A stretch of DNA of 64,000 nt from Xenorhabdus kozodoii (GTDB lineage Bacteria; Pseudomonadota; Gammaproteobacteria; Enterobacterales; Enterobacteriaceae): positions 1 to 64,000 of the forward strand of contig NZ_NJCX01000024.1 of the NCBI RefSeq assembly GCF_002632875.1, in the 5' to 3' direction. A program made the position numbers and the translations under genes. Under the pieces are notes generated by a model. It was not told where the DNA came from. It did no database searches and was given only the letters and a program-made list of their open reading frames with translations. Each line of letters opens with the position of its first letter. Position 1 is the first letter of the stretch. Below, in pieces: positions 16,934 to 25,523 of the stretch.

Positions 16934-17503
16934 TTAAATAATGAACGGTATTAATCTCCAGCTTTTTTTCTTATAGTCAGGGTAATGGTCCGGAAAACTT
17001 AAAAGCAGTGCTTTTTCTTCAATTCTGATACGCCACAGGAAAGCCAGAGTAACGGGGATCACTGATGCCAATATTGACAGCAGATTTCCGAGGGAAAGCC
17101 CCATTCCAAAGAATGCTATAATAACGCTAAGGTAGGCTGGATGACGGATGTAACGGTATACACCATTCGTTATCAACTGATGATCATCGAGAATAGCCAC
17201 GTTTACCGTGAAGAATTTTTTTAATTTGTATATCAAGTGCCAGCGTAACAATAAACCAGCTATAATCATAAATAGCCCAAACCAAGTTAACACTTCATCT
17301 TGACGGGCAAAGCGAAATTCTTTCGATTTACTTAGCCAAAATGCAATAATTAATGCGCCGTAAGTAATAATCTTTATTATTATTTCAGAACGTCCATCAA
17401 CTATATTAGAAGTGTTGTTATTAGTTCTTTTTAACGAGCCAATAATTGTTTCTGAAACTATCCATAAAAGACCAATCGCTAAAGAAACATAGCTGAAAAG
17501 CAT
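16934..17503 (-). CDS. ICMT/PEMT-type integral membrane methyltransferase homologue
   Basis: A 189-residue protein with four to five membrane segments (starting MLFSYVSLAIGLLWIVSETI) and the family hallmark GVYRYIRHPAYLSVI at about residue 115-130, followed by RIEEKALLLSFPDHYPDYKK near the C-terminus. The RHP and EE residues line the S-adenosylmethionine pocket in isoprenylcysteine carboxyl methyltransferases and phospholipid N-methyltransferases. It is the first gene of the minus-strand operon. A methylated lipid or acid product would fit, but many bacterial homologues are uncharacterised. Confidence 0.7.
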   Translation of the reverse strand: MLFSYVSLAIGLLWIVSETIIGSLKRTNNNTSNIVDGRSEIIIKIITYGALIIAFWLSKSKEFRFARQDEVLTWFGLFMIIAGLLLRWHLIYKLKKFFTVNVAILDDHQLITNGVYRYIRHPAYLSVIIAFFGMGLSLGNLLSILASVIPVTLAFLWRIRIEEKALLLSFPDHYPDYKKKSWRLIPFII

Positions 17504-17831
17504 CCTTACCCCACTATAACTGCAATTTATCTTTATCAGGAATAAACCAATTCAAGAAGTGAGTTGTTAAATAGAGATAACAACTATGAGGAATTAAATC
17601 CATCCTTGAATTTGGCCATGCATCCAGCACTATTTATGTAAAAAAACTGAAAATTTATCGTGAAGAACTTTGAGTGTTTTGAATAATAACATCGATAATT
17701 GTAAAATCAAGAAATAATTCTATATAATTGAGTTTATGTCATTAATTATTTTGAAATGTGATAAATGTCAAATTTTCGTGATGTTTTAAATTAAATTGCT
17801 ACGGGTAATCTAGACACTTTTGAACCGTTGT
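17504..17831. other. AT-rich region upstream of the accessory operon
   Basis: Non-coding, strongly AT-rich, and the only sizeable gap upstream of the operon's first gene, so its promoter should lie here. On the minus strand a TTGATT with an ATTATT 17 bases away (near 17690-17720) is a possible sigma-70 pair, but the region is too AT-rich to be sure. No operator-like repeat was recognised. Confidence 0.3.
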
Positions 17832-17957
17832 TGGACTGTACCAGTATCGATAGACAATACCCATGCGGCGGTCAGTGACGGCACGATTATCGTGCGGGAT
17901 ACCGATAAGCAGACACAGGATGTGGCTGACTTAAGCCGCGATACCGACAACGCCGCC
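17832..17957 (+). pseudogene. CdiA/FhaB-like haemagglutinin fragment
   Basis: About 42 codons on the plus strand read SIDNTHAAVSDGTIIVRD followed by KQTQDVADLSRDTDNAA. This is the recognisable pattern found late in filamentous haemagglutinin/CdiA exoproteins, where a VSDGTIIVRD-like strand and a DVADLSRDT segment precede the FDKEKEQ region. It ends abruptly before FDKEK and changes directly into unrelated sequence that is an integrase remnant on the other strand. There is no start codon or ribosome binding site of its own. Confidence 0.55.
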
Positions 17958-17976
17958 GAGTGTAGTGGTCAAGAAA

Positions 17977-18168
17977 TGCCGGATAGACACCGAACGCCAG
18001 CCGGTCTTCCTTTTTATCGGTGGGGCGGTAATACTTCATCCGCCAGTATTTTGAGCCGCGTGACGAGACTTCTAAATAGAGGCCACCGCCATCGGCGAGT
18101 TTGTAGGTTCTTTCTTTGGGGTTTGCGGTTTAGATTTGTCGTGCGTTTAGTTTCATTATTAAGGGCAT
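17977..18168 (-). pseudogene. P4-type integrase N-terminal remnant
   Basis: The minus-strand frame begins MPLIMKLNARQI, meets a TAA stop (18130-18132), then continues TANPKERTYKLADGGGLYLE, GSKYWRMKYYRP and DRLAFGVYPA. This is the N-terminal arm-binding domain of P4-like tyrosine integrases (KLADGGGLYL, SKYWR, LxLGVYP). The catalytic domain is missing: the frame leaves integrase similarity right after GVYPA, next to a CdiA-like fragment. Its position about 150 bases from tRNA-Phe is where such integrases normally sit, so the accessory block probably entered at this tRNA and can no longer excise by itself. Confidence 0.75.
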
Positions 18169-18321
18169 TCCTTTAATCGAACGGTAAGTGCCCCGGATTA
18201 TGCCCTTCGCTGTATCTTGATTGCAACAGACGAAACTAGACCTAAAAATAAAAAAGGGTGTTGATTTTGCAAGGTTTGTGAGAAATTGTTTGACTGGGCT
18301 GGACTTCACTGGAAGTTGAAG

Positions 18322-18397
18322 TGGTGCCCGGAGGCGGAATCGAACCACCGACACGAGGATTTTCAATCCTCTGCTCTACCGACTGAGCTATCCGGGC
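18322..18397 (-). tRNA. tRNA-Phe (GAA)
   Basis: A 76-base cloverleaf on the minus strand beginning GCCCGGATAGCTCAG and ending CCGGGCACCA. The anticodon loop TTGAAAA carries GAA, the T-loop is GGTTCGATTCC, and CCA is encoded. tRNA-Phe genes are common integration sites of P4-like islands, and a broken integrase lies directly beyond its 3' end. Confidence 0.97.
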
Positions 18398-18526
18398 TAA
18401 CGGGGCGCATTAAACCGTATTCAGCCTAATCCGTCAAACACTTTCTGCGAAAAAACCATGAAAAATGACTGCTTGCTGTATTTTTATACCAACTTGGTGT
18501 GGTTATTCAGCGAGTGCTGCTTTTTA

Positions 18527-19099
18527 TTAACTTAATGCGCCATTTTTTCGGCATTTTGCGATGGTTAGAATATCTTGAGCCAGCAGTTTCGCAGTGATCA
18601 CATCTTCAAGCTCTCTTTTTACTAATAGTTTACTGAGGCATCCCTCAAGGATAAGTTCCATCTGTTTGGCGACTTGTTGACTGTCATCAATATCAAGCTG
18701 TTGTAATAATTCTTCCGTGTAATGGAAAGAATTTTGTTTTTGCAATTCTGCTAATTGGTGGATTGGGTGGTTAACGTCAGGAAAAGCGCTGCAAGCCGCA
18801 ATAAACAGGCAGCCTGGATAGCGCTGTTCCTGTACTTTTTCCTTGAGAGCGTCGTAGCGTGCCAGTAATTTCTGCTCAGGGCTTAAGATCTCATCCAACA
18901 GGATTTGGCGTTGCCAGATTTCAATTTGTTGACTGTGATAGCGCAGGCAATCATAGAGTAAGGCTTCACGATCAGGCCAAAAATGTTTTATGTGGCTGAT
19001 ATCAATATCAAGGGGAGCTAAAAGTGTCTCCAGTGTTGCTGATAGGCCATGTTGTTCTAATAAGTTCAGGGAATGGCTAAGCACATATTCTCGTTGCAC
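18527..19099 (-). CDS. yjdC: TetR/AcrR-family transcriptional regulator YjdC
   Basis: A 190-residue protein closely following E. coli YjdC over its length: MQREYVLSHSLNLLEQHG at the start, FWPDREALLYDCLRYHSQQI, YPGCLFIAACSAFPD, HPIHQLAELQKQ and KQMELILEGCLSKLLV. The N-terminal third is a TetR-type DNA-binding domain with a recognition helix ending HIKHFWPDREALLYD. It is placed just downstream of dsbD on the same strand, as in E. coli. The regulated genes are not known. Confidence 0.85.
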   Translation of the reverse strand: MQREYVLSHSLNLLEQHGLSATLETLLAPLDIDISHIKHFWPDREALLYDCLRYHSQQIEIWQRQILLDEILSPEQKLLARYDALKEKVQEQRYPGCLFIAACSAFPDVNHPIHQLAELQKQNSFHYTEELLQQLDIDDSQQVAKQMELILEGCLSKLLVKRELEDVITAKLLAQDILTIAKCRKNGALS

Positions 19100-19117
19100 G
19101 GTGGCTCTCCTTCCAGA

Positions 19118-20905
19118 TTATTTTTGTTGTATATATTGTTGTATTTGCAGTATATGCTGATTAAAACGCTGGGCATCCATAAAGCCATTGACTCGCAAAT
19201 CGGTTAGCTCTTTTCCTTTATCGAAAAACAAGATAGTGGGGAGACCCAGCACTTGCAGCTTTTGCAACAATTCTTTTTGTTTTGGGGCGTTATTCGTGAC
19301 ATCTGCCTGTAATAAGAGGAATTGACTTAATTGTGCCTGTACTTGTGGATCACTGAAAGTATATTTTTCAAACTCTTTGCAGGCTACACACCAGTCAGCA
19401 TAGAGATCTAACATAATCGGTCGTTGGTGATCCTCAGCCAGAATTTGACTTAATTCTTGCCAATCAGTGACCTGTTGAAATTGCAAATGGGTTTTTTGTT
19501 GTTCCGCCACGGGAGTTCCCCACACCCAATCTTGCAAAGGGCGTGAAGCAATGAGCGCCAGAACCAGCAAGATAAGTTGTAAAGTTCGTATCCAGCCGTT
19601 TTTACTGTTTAAGGTTAATGCGAATGCCCAACCAAGGAAAGAAACGGCTAAGAGGCTCCACAGTTTTATGCCCCATGCGTCACCAAGCACGCGTTCCAAC
19701 AGGAAGACGGGCAGGGCCAGTATAATAAATCCGAAGGCTTCTTTAACGTATTGCATCCACGGGCCGCTACGGGGCAGGAGTTTGTGGCCAAATAGTGTGA
19801 CGGCGATAAGTGGTAATCCCATTCCCAATGCGTAGAGGTACAAAGTCAAACCTCCGACCCATGTATCACCAGTTTGGGCGATATAAAGCAAGATGGCACT
19901 GAGTGGGGCGGTCGTGCAGGGGGAGGCGATTAACCCTGCCAAGGCGCCCATCACGAATACGCCAATGTATGATCCGCTTTGCTGTTGGTTGCTCCAATCC
20001 ACGAGGCGAGTTTGGAGCGAAGAGGGAAGCTGTAATGTATATAGCCCAAACATTGATAAGGCGAGCAAAATAAATAGCACTGACAACCCGACAAGAATGT
20101 AAGGATTTTGCAGGGCAGCTTGAAATTGTAAGCCAGCCGCCGCGACGACCAAACCAAGTGCCGTGTAAGTGAGTGCCATTCCCTGAACGTAACTCACGGC
20201 AAGCCAAAAGATCCGTTTCAGGCTTTCGGGGCGTTTTTGACCCAAAATAATGCTGGAAATCAGCGGATACATGGGCAGTATGCAGGGCGTAAAAGCGATA
20301 CCGATGCCAATTAACAACGCCCAGAGTGGCGAAAAGGGAACATCATCGGATTTGGATGGTATATCTCCCTGCTGCGAAGGTGTGTCTGCTTTATTTATCG
20401 CTATGTGGGTTGATGCCGTCGTTTCAGGATTGGGTGGAATGGAGGCAGCAACAGCTTGTAATGGCACATTTAGGGTTTCAGGTGGATAACAATAACCCGC
20501 TTCTGCGCATCCTTGGTATGTGACTTGAATAGCGCCGTCGTTGGTGGCAGAGAGAATGGGAACATCAATCCGCGCCGACTGGAAATAGACCTCGGTCTCA
20601 CCAAAAAACTCATCTTCATGTGCCACAGCTTTAGCGTACGTCATTTTACCCAATGATGCTCCCTGGGCAGGAATGATGTTGAACTGTTTTCGATAGAGGT
20701 AATAACCCGGTTGGATCTCCCAGCTCAGCGTGAGTTTATTGCCTTGTTGCTGAAAATCAAACATAAATGCCTGATCGGCAGGAAGGTAGGAACTTTTCCC
20801 TGGGGGCTCAAACAGTGCACTGGCTTTGACAGGAGACAGCGCAATCCCGCTGAACAGTAGAAACAACATAAGAATACGTTTCATCATAAGATAATCTTTC
20901 TTCAT
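19118..20905 (-). CDS. dsbD: Thiol:disulfide interchange protein DsbD
   Basis: DsbD carries electrons from cytoplasmic thioredoxin across the inner membrane to DsbC, DsbG and cytochrome-maturation thiol proteins. About 595 residues: signal peptide ([20 protein letters not shown]), an N-terminal immunoglobulin-like domain with the redox pair in [11 protein letters not shown], eight membrane helices with the cysteines [10 protein letters not shown] and [10 protein letters not shown], and a C-terminal thioredoxin domain with [10 protein letters not shown]. The start at 20905 ([10 protein letters not shown]) has an AGGCAGGG stretch upstream; 20887/20884 would also leave a complete signal peptide. 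It is transcribed with yjdC 18 bases downstream. Confidence 0.93.
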   Translation of the reverse strand: MKKDYLMMKRILMLFLLFSGIALSPVKASALFEPPGKSSYLPADQAFMFDFQQQGNKLTLSWEIQPGYYLYRKQFNIIPAQGASLGKMTYAKAVAHEDEFFGETEVYFQSARIDVPILSATNDGAIQVTYQGCAEAGYCYPPETLNVPLQAVAASIPPNPETTASTHIAINKADTPSQQGDIPSKSDDVPFSPLWALLIGIGIAFTPCILPMYPLISSIILGQKRPESLKRIFWLAVSYVQGMALTYTALGLVVAAAGLQFQAALQNPYILVGLSVLFILLALSMFGLYTLQLPSSLQTRLVDWSNQQQSGSYIGVFVMGALAGLIASPCTTAPLSAILLYIAQTGDTWVGGLTLYLYALGMGLPLIAVTLFGHKLLPRSGPWMQYVKEAFGFIILALPVFLLERVLGDAWGIKLWSLLAVSFLGWAFALTLNSKNGWIRTLQLILLVLALIASRPLQDWVWGTPVAEQQKTHLQFQQVTDWQELSQILAEDHQRPIMLDLYADWCVACKEFEKYTFSDPQVQAQLSQFLLLQADVTNNAPKQKELLQKLQVLGLPTILFFDKGKELTDLRVNGFMDAQRFNQHILQIQQYIQQK

Positions 20906-21047
20906 TACCCTGCCTGTATCGTGGGTTTGATTCGTGAAATTTATCGGGATCTGCACTATAACCGATGAGACTCACAGCAGAAAGTCACTTGCCTAATATT
21001 AAGACAATACTGGGTTTTTAACAGGAAAAGATGTGCAGGGAAGGGAA

Positions 21048-21075
21048 ATTTCAGGGGCGGGTACACCCCTGAAAT
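21048..21075 (-). terminator. Probable terminator of dcuA
   Basis: A perfect 10-bp inverted repeat ATTTCAGGGG / CCCCTGAAAT with an 8-base loop, 30 bases beyond the dcuA stop codon. In the dcuA direction the run of T is short (part of the stem foot), so it may terminate only partially. Confidence 0.55.
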
Positions 21076-21104
21076 AACAATGCCAGATAATCGAAAGGGT
21101 GAAA

Positions 21105-22406
21105 TTACAAGATGACACCACCAAACAGGAAACCAAATGTCACGGCTAATACCACGGCAATGGTGCCCGGAATAAAGAATGGGTGGTTAAAGACAAAACG
21201 CCCGATACGGGTAGTTCCGGTATCATCCATCTGTACGGCTGCAACCAGTGTCGGGTAAGTTGGCAGGATAAACAGGCCAGATACCGCCGGGAAAGACGCA
21301 ATCGCTGTTAATGGCGTGACACTCAGTGCCAGAGCCATTGGCATCAATGCCTTTGCTGTTACAGCTTGTGAATAGAGCAAGGCAGAACAGAAGAAGAAAA
21401 TAACTGCCAACAGCCACGGTTGGGCGTGAATCAAACTCCCTGCGGTCTCTTTGATCCAGTCAAGGTTGGCTTGTACAAACGTATCGCCCAACCATGCAAC
21501 CCCCATAATACAGATAACTGCACTCATTCCAGCTTTAAAAGTACTTGAATTTAAAATTGCATCGGTATTAATAGAGCAAGTAATCGTTGTGATGGTAGCA
21601 ATACTTAGCATAATGATAAGGATTGCACTGGTGGTATTCATAAGAGGTTTTTCTATTAAACCAACACTTGGGCTGTTAATAATCGCGTAAATAACGATCC
21701 CCATAACCCCTAACAGAAACAGCAGTACAGAAAATTTAGCTTTTGGTTTAATCTCAATTTTATGACTACCACGTAGTTCCACCAGACCATCTGCAAGGCG
21801 TTGTTGATAGATAGGGTCATTAGATAATTTGGCATCGAAGAACCATGAAATTATAAATGACATCAAAATAACGGCAGCAAACGATGAAGGAATTATTATC
21901 GACAACATCTGAATATAGCTAATACCTTTCCCTTCCATAACAGAAGACATATAGACTACTGCCGCGGAGATTGGCGAAGATGTGAGTCCAATTTGTGCAG
22001 CTACGACGGCTGTTGATAATGGTCGACATGGTTTAATGCCTTGTTCTTTTGCTACTTCGGCAATTACCGGTTGTGTTGCTAGGGAAATATTTCCTGTTCC
22101 AGCTAGCAGTGTCAGACAATAAGTAACGATTGGTGCAAGGATGGTGATATATTTTGGATTCTTTCGCAGTAATTTTTCAGTTTGATGAACCAAATAATCT
22201 AGTCCACCAGCCACTTGCATGACAGAGATAGCTGCAATAACTCCCATAATAATTGAAATAACATCAAATGGAATACTACCTGGTTTGACGCCGATCATAG
22301 ACAAAATTAAAACACCAAATCCTCCGGCAAAACCAATACCAATTCCCCCTAGTCGTGCACCCAAAAAAATGGCCAGCAGAACGATAGCTAATTCTACGGC
22401 TAACAT
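21105..22406 (-). CDS. dcuA: Anaerobic C4-dicarboxylate transporter DcuA
   Basis: A 433-residue inner-membrane antiporter exchanging aspartate, fumarate or malate for succinate. The protein is hydrophobic throughout with the Dcu-family start MLAVELAIVLLAIFLGARLG and segments such as YLVHQTEKLLRKNPKYITIL and FILPTYPTLVAAVQMDDTGT that are typical of DcuA. In E. coli aspA and dcuA are adjacent and cotranscribed; here 3.1 kb of AT-rich accessory DNA separates them, so dcuA must have its own promoter or lose coregulation. Confidence 0.92.
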   Translation of the reverse strand: MLAVELAIVLLAIFLGARLGGIGIGFAGGFGVLILSMIGVKPGSIPFDVISIIMGVIAAISVMQVAGGLDYLVHQTEKLLRKNPKYITILAPIVTYCLTLLAGTGNISLATQPVIAEVAKEQGIKPCRPLSTAVVAAQIGLTSSPISAAVVYMSSVMEGKGISYIQMLSIIIPSSFAAVILMSFIISWFFDAKLSNDPIYQQRLADGLVELRGSHKIEIKPKAKFSVLLFLLGVMGIVIYAIINSPSVGLIEKPLMNTTSAILIIMLSIATITTITCSINTDAILNSSTFKAGMSAVICIMGVAWLGDTFVQANLDWIKETAGSLIHAQPWLLAVIFFFCSALLYSQAVTAKALMPMALALSVTPLTAIASFPAVSGLFILPTYPTLVAAVQMDDTGTTRIGRFVFNHPFFIPGTIAVVLAVTFGFLFGGVIL

Positions 22407-23124
22407 ATTACTTACTCCTTAGTTTTTAATGTTATGAAAGTTTTTTGTTAAATTATAGTGTTGTTTTTTAAGTTAAAGGCGATATTATCTGAATCATTGT
22501 TCCAAAAAGTAGCGTGTTATTAACTGATTTATACCAGTCCAACTTCAAGTTGTAGATTGCAAGTCAATGTGAGTGTTTATATCTCCCCGCTGGTCGGGGA
22601 GATATAAGACGCATCTTGAAAGGCGACTGGTATAGATACAAAGTGTTTATTTAGCAGTGAGTAAGAGTTATTCCGTCGAAGTAGCTCATGAATAATTCTC
22701 CTACTTATAGTCGTATTGTAATTGATTAACTATTTGATTTACAATAAGAATATTTGTATTGAGTTTGTTCATTATCAATGAATCTTATTTTATACTGAAT
22801 GTTTTTATTTACTGAGTAATTTTATAGAGATTACACTATTGTATATTGTTTTAACACAAACTTTTCGTGTTTTTATAGGTATGAATTACATTTAATGTTT
22901 GATATAAAGGTTGGTTAGGGTTAGGAACCAGAATTTGGTCTTAATATTTTATAAGTGATTTTAATGTAAATATTATGTTGCAATTACTATACGTAATATA
23001 CTCATTTAACTCAAGATGCTGGTTTGCTATGATCTATAATAACTTAAAATCAATATGCTAAAATTCAGGCATTATGCATCTTCAGGTTTGTTGCGTATAG
23101 AGGGGAAATTAATGTTCGTGGAAT
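22407..23124. other. Long AT-rich intergenic region upstream of dcuA
   Basis: About 700 bases of strongly AT-rich non-coding DNA. It contains a 104-base palindromic repeat (22531-22634, listed separately) and otherwise no frame that looks like a gene. The part next to 22406 must hold the dcuA ribosome binding site and probably its promoter. The composition differs from the core genes on either side and matches the AEC/dioxygenase insertion to the right. Confidence 0.4.
22531..22634 (+). repeat. Dispersed palindromic repeat, long form
   Basis: Flanked by perfect 9-bp inverted ends ATACCAGTC / GACTGGTAT. Inside are a long stem around TATCTCCCCGC / GGGGAGATATA and the segments CAACTTCAAGTTG and AAGACGCATCTTGAAAGGCG. 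A shorter copy with the same ends and the same GCCTTTCAAGATGCGTCTTATATCTCCC-type arm lies at 61558-61632 in the opposite orientation. The structure is that of a small non-autonomous, MITE-like or REP/ERIC-like element. Confidence 0.7.
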
Positions 23125-23151
23125 AATATGAGCCATATTATAGCTCATATT
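23125..23151 (-). terminator. Possible terminator hairpin after the AEC permease gene
   Basis: Inverted repeat AATATGAGC / GCTCATATT (9 bp, 9-base loop) 50 bases beyond the stop codon of the permease gene. There is no strong T run, so the call rests on position and symmetry. Confidence 0.35.
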
Positions 23152-23201
23152 ATAGTTTGGCTACATATCAGACAGAAATTAGAAAGAAATTTATTAATTT
23201 T

Positions 23202-24113
23202 TCAACTGACAATATTGTTAAGTAGGGCTATAGAAGTTGGCACGGTAATAACAGCAAGGATTGTACTTAACATTACTGAAAGAGCTGCTTGTTCTGGATG
23301 TAAGTTAAGATTACTTGCAATAACAACTACATTACCAGCCATAGGTGTAGCTAACATTAATATTATTACAGTTAGTAAATCATCAGGAACATTCATGATG
23401 TAATAAAAGAATAATATTCCAATAGCAGGATATATTAGATGTTTCCATAGTAATGCAAAAAAAGAAAACTTCCAATCAATACTTATCTTATAAAAAGAAG
23501 CTAGAGTAATTCCAATAACCATCATACCCAGAACGCTATAGGCTCCTTTAAAATTTTCTAATGTAGAAATTAATATTGTGTTTAATATAATATCATTGCT
23601 TTTAAAGATTATCCCCAATACTGCGGAATAAATAATAGGCAGTCTAATGATCTTCATTAGACATTCTCTAGTGCTTAGATTACCTTTTGCTGTAATGAAA
23701 TAACCTACAGTAAATTCATATAAATTAATCCCGATTATAATAAAAATAGTAATAGCTATTTGATTAGGATCGAAAATAGAAAAGGCTATAGGTAACGCAA
23801 AATAACCAGTATTACCCGTTCCTCCTGCGAACCCAAATAAATTGGATTTATTACAATTCCATAATTTCTTTCCTACGAAATAAGCTATGGATGCTGAAAT
23901 GGATGCTGTAAAAAAACCTGCTATTGAATATGAAAAATAAGTAAAATTGGAAGGAGATTGTATTATTGAGATAAAAATAACAACAGGGGATATAATATAT
24001 ATTAGTAATGATGATATATCCTTTGTTTTTAATTTTAATTTCTTTCCAATAAAAAATCCTGTTAAAGTAATAAGCATTAATAATAATGTTCTAATCATGA
24101 CTTCAAAAAACAT
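23202..24113 (-). CDS. AEC-family permease
   Basis: A 303-residue, very hydrophobic protein of the auxin-efflux-carrier (AEC) family, with about ten membrane helices. Recognisable parts are TLTGFFIGKKLKLKTKDISS near the start, LFGFAGGTGNTGYFALPIAF (the conserved N-terminal-half motif with a Gly-Asn-Thr-Gly-Tyr core) and ATPMAGNVVVIASNLNLHPE in the C-terminal half (the family's PxAxNxxxxA motif). Bacterial members move malate or other organic anions. AGGTGA lies just before the ATG at 24113. Codon use is very AT-rich, unlike dcuA and aspA on its flanks, which suggests acquisition. The neighbouring oxygenase pseudogene may have been its functional partner. Confidence 0.8.
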   Translation of the reverse strand: MFFEVMIRTLLLMLITLTGFFIGKKLKLKTKDISSLLIYIISPVVIFISIIQSPSNFTYFSYSIAGFFTASISASIAYFVGKKLWNCNKSNLFGFAGGTGNTGYFALPIAFSIFDPNQIAITIFIIIGINLYEFTVGYFITAKGNLSTRECLMKIIRLPIIYSAVLGIIFKSNDIILNTILISTLENFKGAYSVLGMMVIGITLASFYKISIDWKFSFFALLWKHLIYPAIGILFFYYIMNVPDDLLTVIILMLATPMAGNVVVIASNLNLHPEQAALSVMLSTILAVITVPTSIALLNNIVS

Positions 24114-24250
24114 AAATCACCTAATTTTATTGAAATTCAGCCTAAAAAATAAATATTTCTTCATAATGGTGGAACGTTGATAATTATGAATATTCCTTAC
24201 TTCACGCGATGCTAAAAGTAAGGAAGTGTCCTGAAATTTTAACTTGTTAT

Positions 24251-25164
24251 TTAGTAGGCTATAGCTTTACTTAATTCAATTACAGTAGCTGCTGGAATTA
24301 TAGATGAGCCATAACATCGCTGAAGCCAGCGCTCTCCTTTCACTTCACCTCTGCCATGTACGCACCTTAAGTTATTAAATATTAAAAGATTTCCTGGGTT
24401 CCATTCTTGAGTGAAAACGACATCATCAATGGCGTCATGTAAGCGAGATAAAGCATTTTGTGCTTTTTCATTTATACCTACTGTATTATGAAATGCTACT
24501 TTCATTTCGTAAATACCATCAATGCTATCTAATACAGATGTGTTGGCTTTTTTACAGTCAACATTAAATGTAGCAGGAGCAGTGTGGATATATAATTTGC
24601 TCATTAATGTGTTTATTTCGTCTTCTGATATTCTTTCTAACGCTTCGCTAAGTGAAGCTAATTTTGTACCTGTCTTATATCTATCAGTCAAACATATTAA
24701 CGATAATGTATGTGGTCTGATATTTCTGTTTAAATAGGCAGCATCAGTGTGATAATCAAATTCTACTGTCCCATTACTAGATGGTATGTTTTCTTTAGAT
24801 TTAACAGGAACAATTTCGTGGACAAGGGCACCATTTTTTCTTCTTTATATGAAAATGGACTAAAACCTAATGCACTACTTACTCCAATAATACTAAGTTC
24901 TGAGATGATTCCTTTTTCCTTTGAGGCAGTTCCATCGGTTGGGAATGAGGGTATAATTTTATCTATGGGAATGTTAGAGAACTGAATGTAACCTTTTCCA
25001 AAGTTAATTTCATTACGGAGATTTTGAATATGAGGTAAAAAATTTTCGGCAACTTATTTACTTTTAATAATTATGTCATTGTTAATTTTTGTTGTGTTTT
25101 TACTTATTTTATAAAGCTCATCTTGCCATAATTGACGAGTTTCATGAGGTATAACGATCTTCAC
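24251..25164 (-). pseudogene. TauD/clavaminate-synthase-like Fe(II)/2-oxoglutarate oxygenase, broken
   Basis: Read across two lesions this is one oxygenase of about 300 residues. It starts with GTG at 25164 behind AGGA (KIVIPHETRQLWQDELYK). A TAA stop follows about 37 codons in (before VAENFLPH). The frame resumes to GFSPFSYKEEK, where one base has been lost in a run of A (near 24838). It then runs through EFDYHTDAAY (iron-binding HxD) to NPGNLLIFNNLRCVHGRGEV (distal His) and ends at 24251. The NNLRCVHGR and RWLQRCYG pattern is that of the clavaminate synthase/asparagine oxygenase (AsnO, VioC) subgroup, which hydroxylate free or carrier-bound amino acids. It is AT-rich like the adjoining permease. 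Confidence 0.75.
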
Positions 25165-25453
25165 TGACTTATCCTTTTCTAATACATTTAATATATATGT
25201 ATTCCAAGGATACAATGTATTTTACTTGTGTAAATAAACAATAAATATTGTTGTGTAATGAAAATTATTGCATTATGTGAAATGGATGTTGTCTTGATCT
25301 TTTAATTCATCTAACATTCATGGTAACCTAATAATATTTGCAATTTATTTAAAATCAGTATATTACAGATATAGCTGCGGAATGACGGATTAAGATTATT
25401 GCTTTTAGGTGTCTGTTTATTTTAAATAAAAGTGGAATAATTTATATAATTAT
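25165..25453. other. AT-rich intergenic region, nothing recognised
   Basis: Between the oxygenase pseudogene and the aspA terminator. Very AT-rich, no plausible gene, no repeat recognised. It should contain the old promoter of the pseudogene and permease. Confidence 0.35.
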
Positions 25454-25487
25454 TAAAAAGGCACGCTCCGATTGGAATGCGTGCCTT
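25454..25487 (-). terminator. Terminator of aspA
   Basis: Stem GGCACGC / GCGTGCC (positions 60-66 and 79-85 of the 25400 block), extended by AA/TT, followed in the aspA direction by TTTTT. It lies about 40 bases past the aspA stop codon. Confidence 0.8.
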
Positions 25488-25523
25488 AATGATTAAGACG
25501 AACTCGTTATTATAATCATTTAA

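Noticed and set aside
18130-18366. A 78-codon minus-strand frame running from tRNA-Phe into the integrase relic
   Set aside because: Its first part is the tRNA gene itself; only the last twelve codons are the integrase start. It is not a protein gene.
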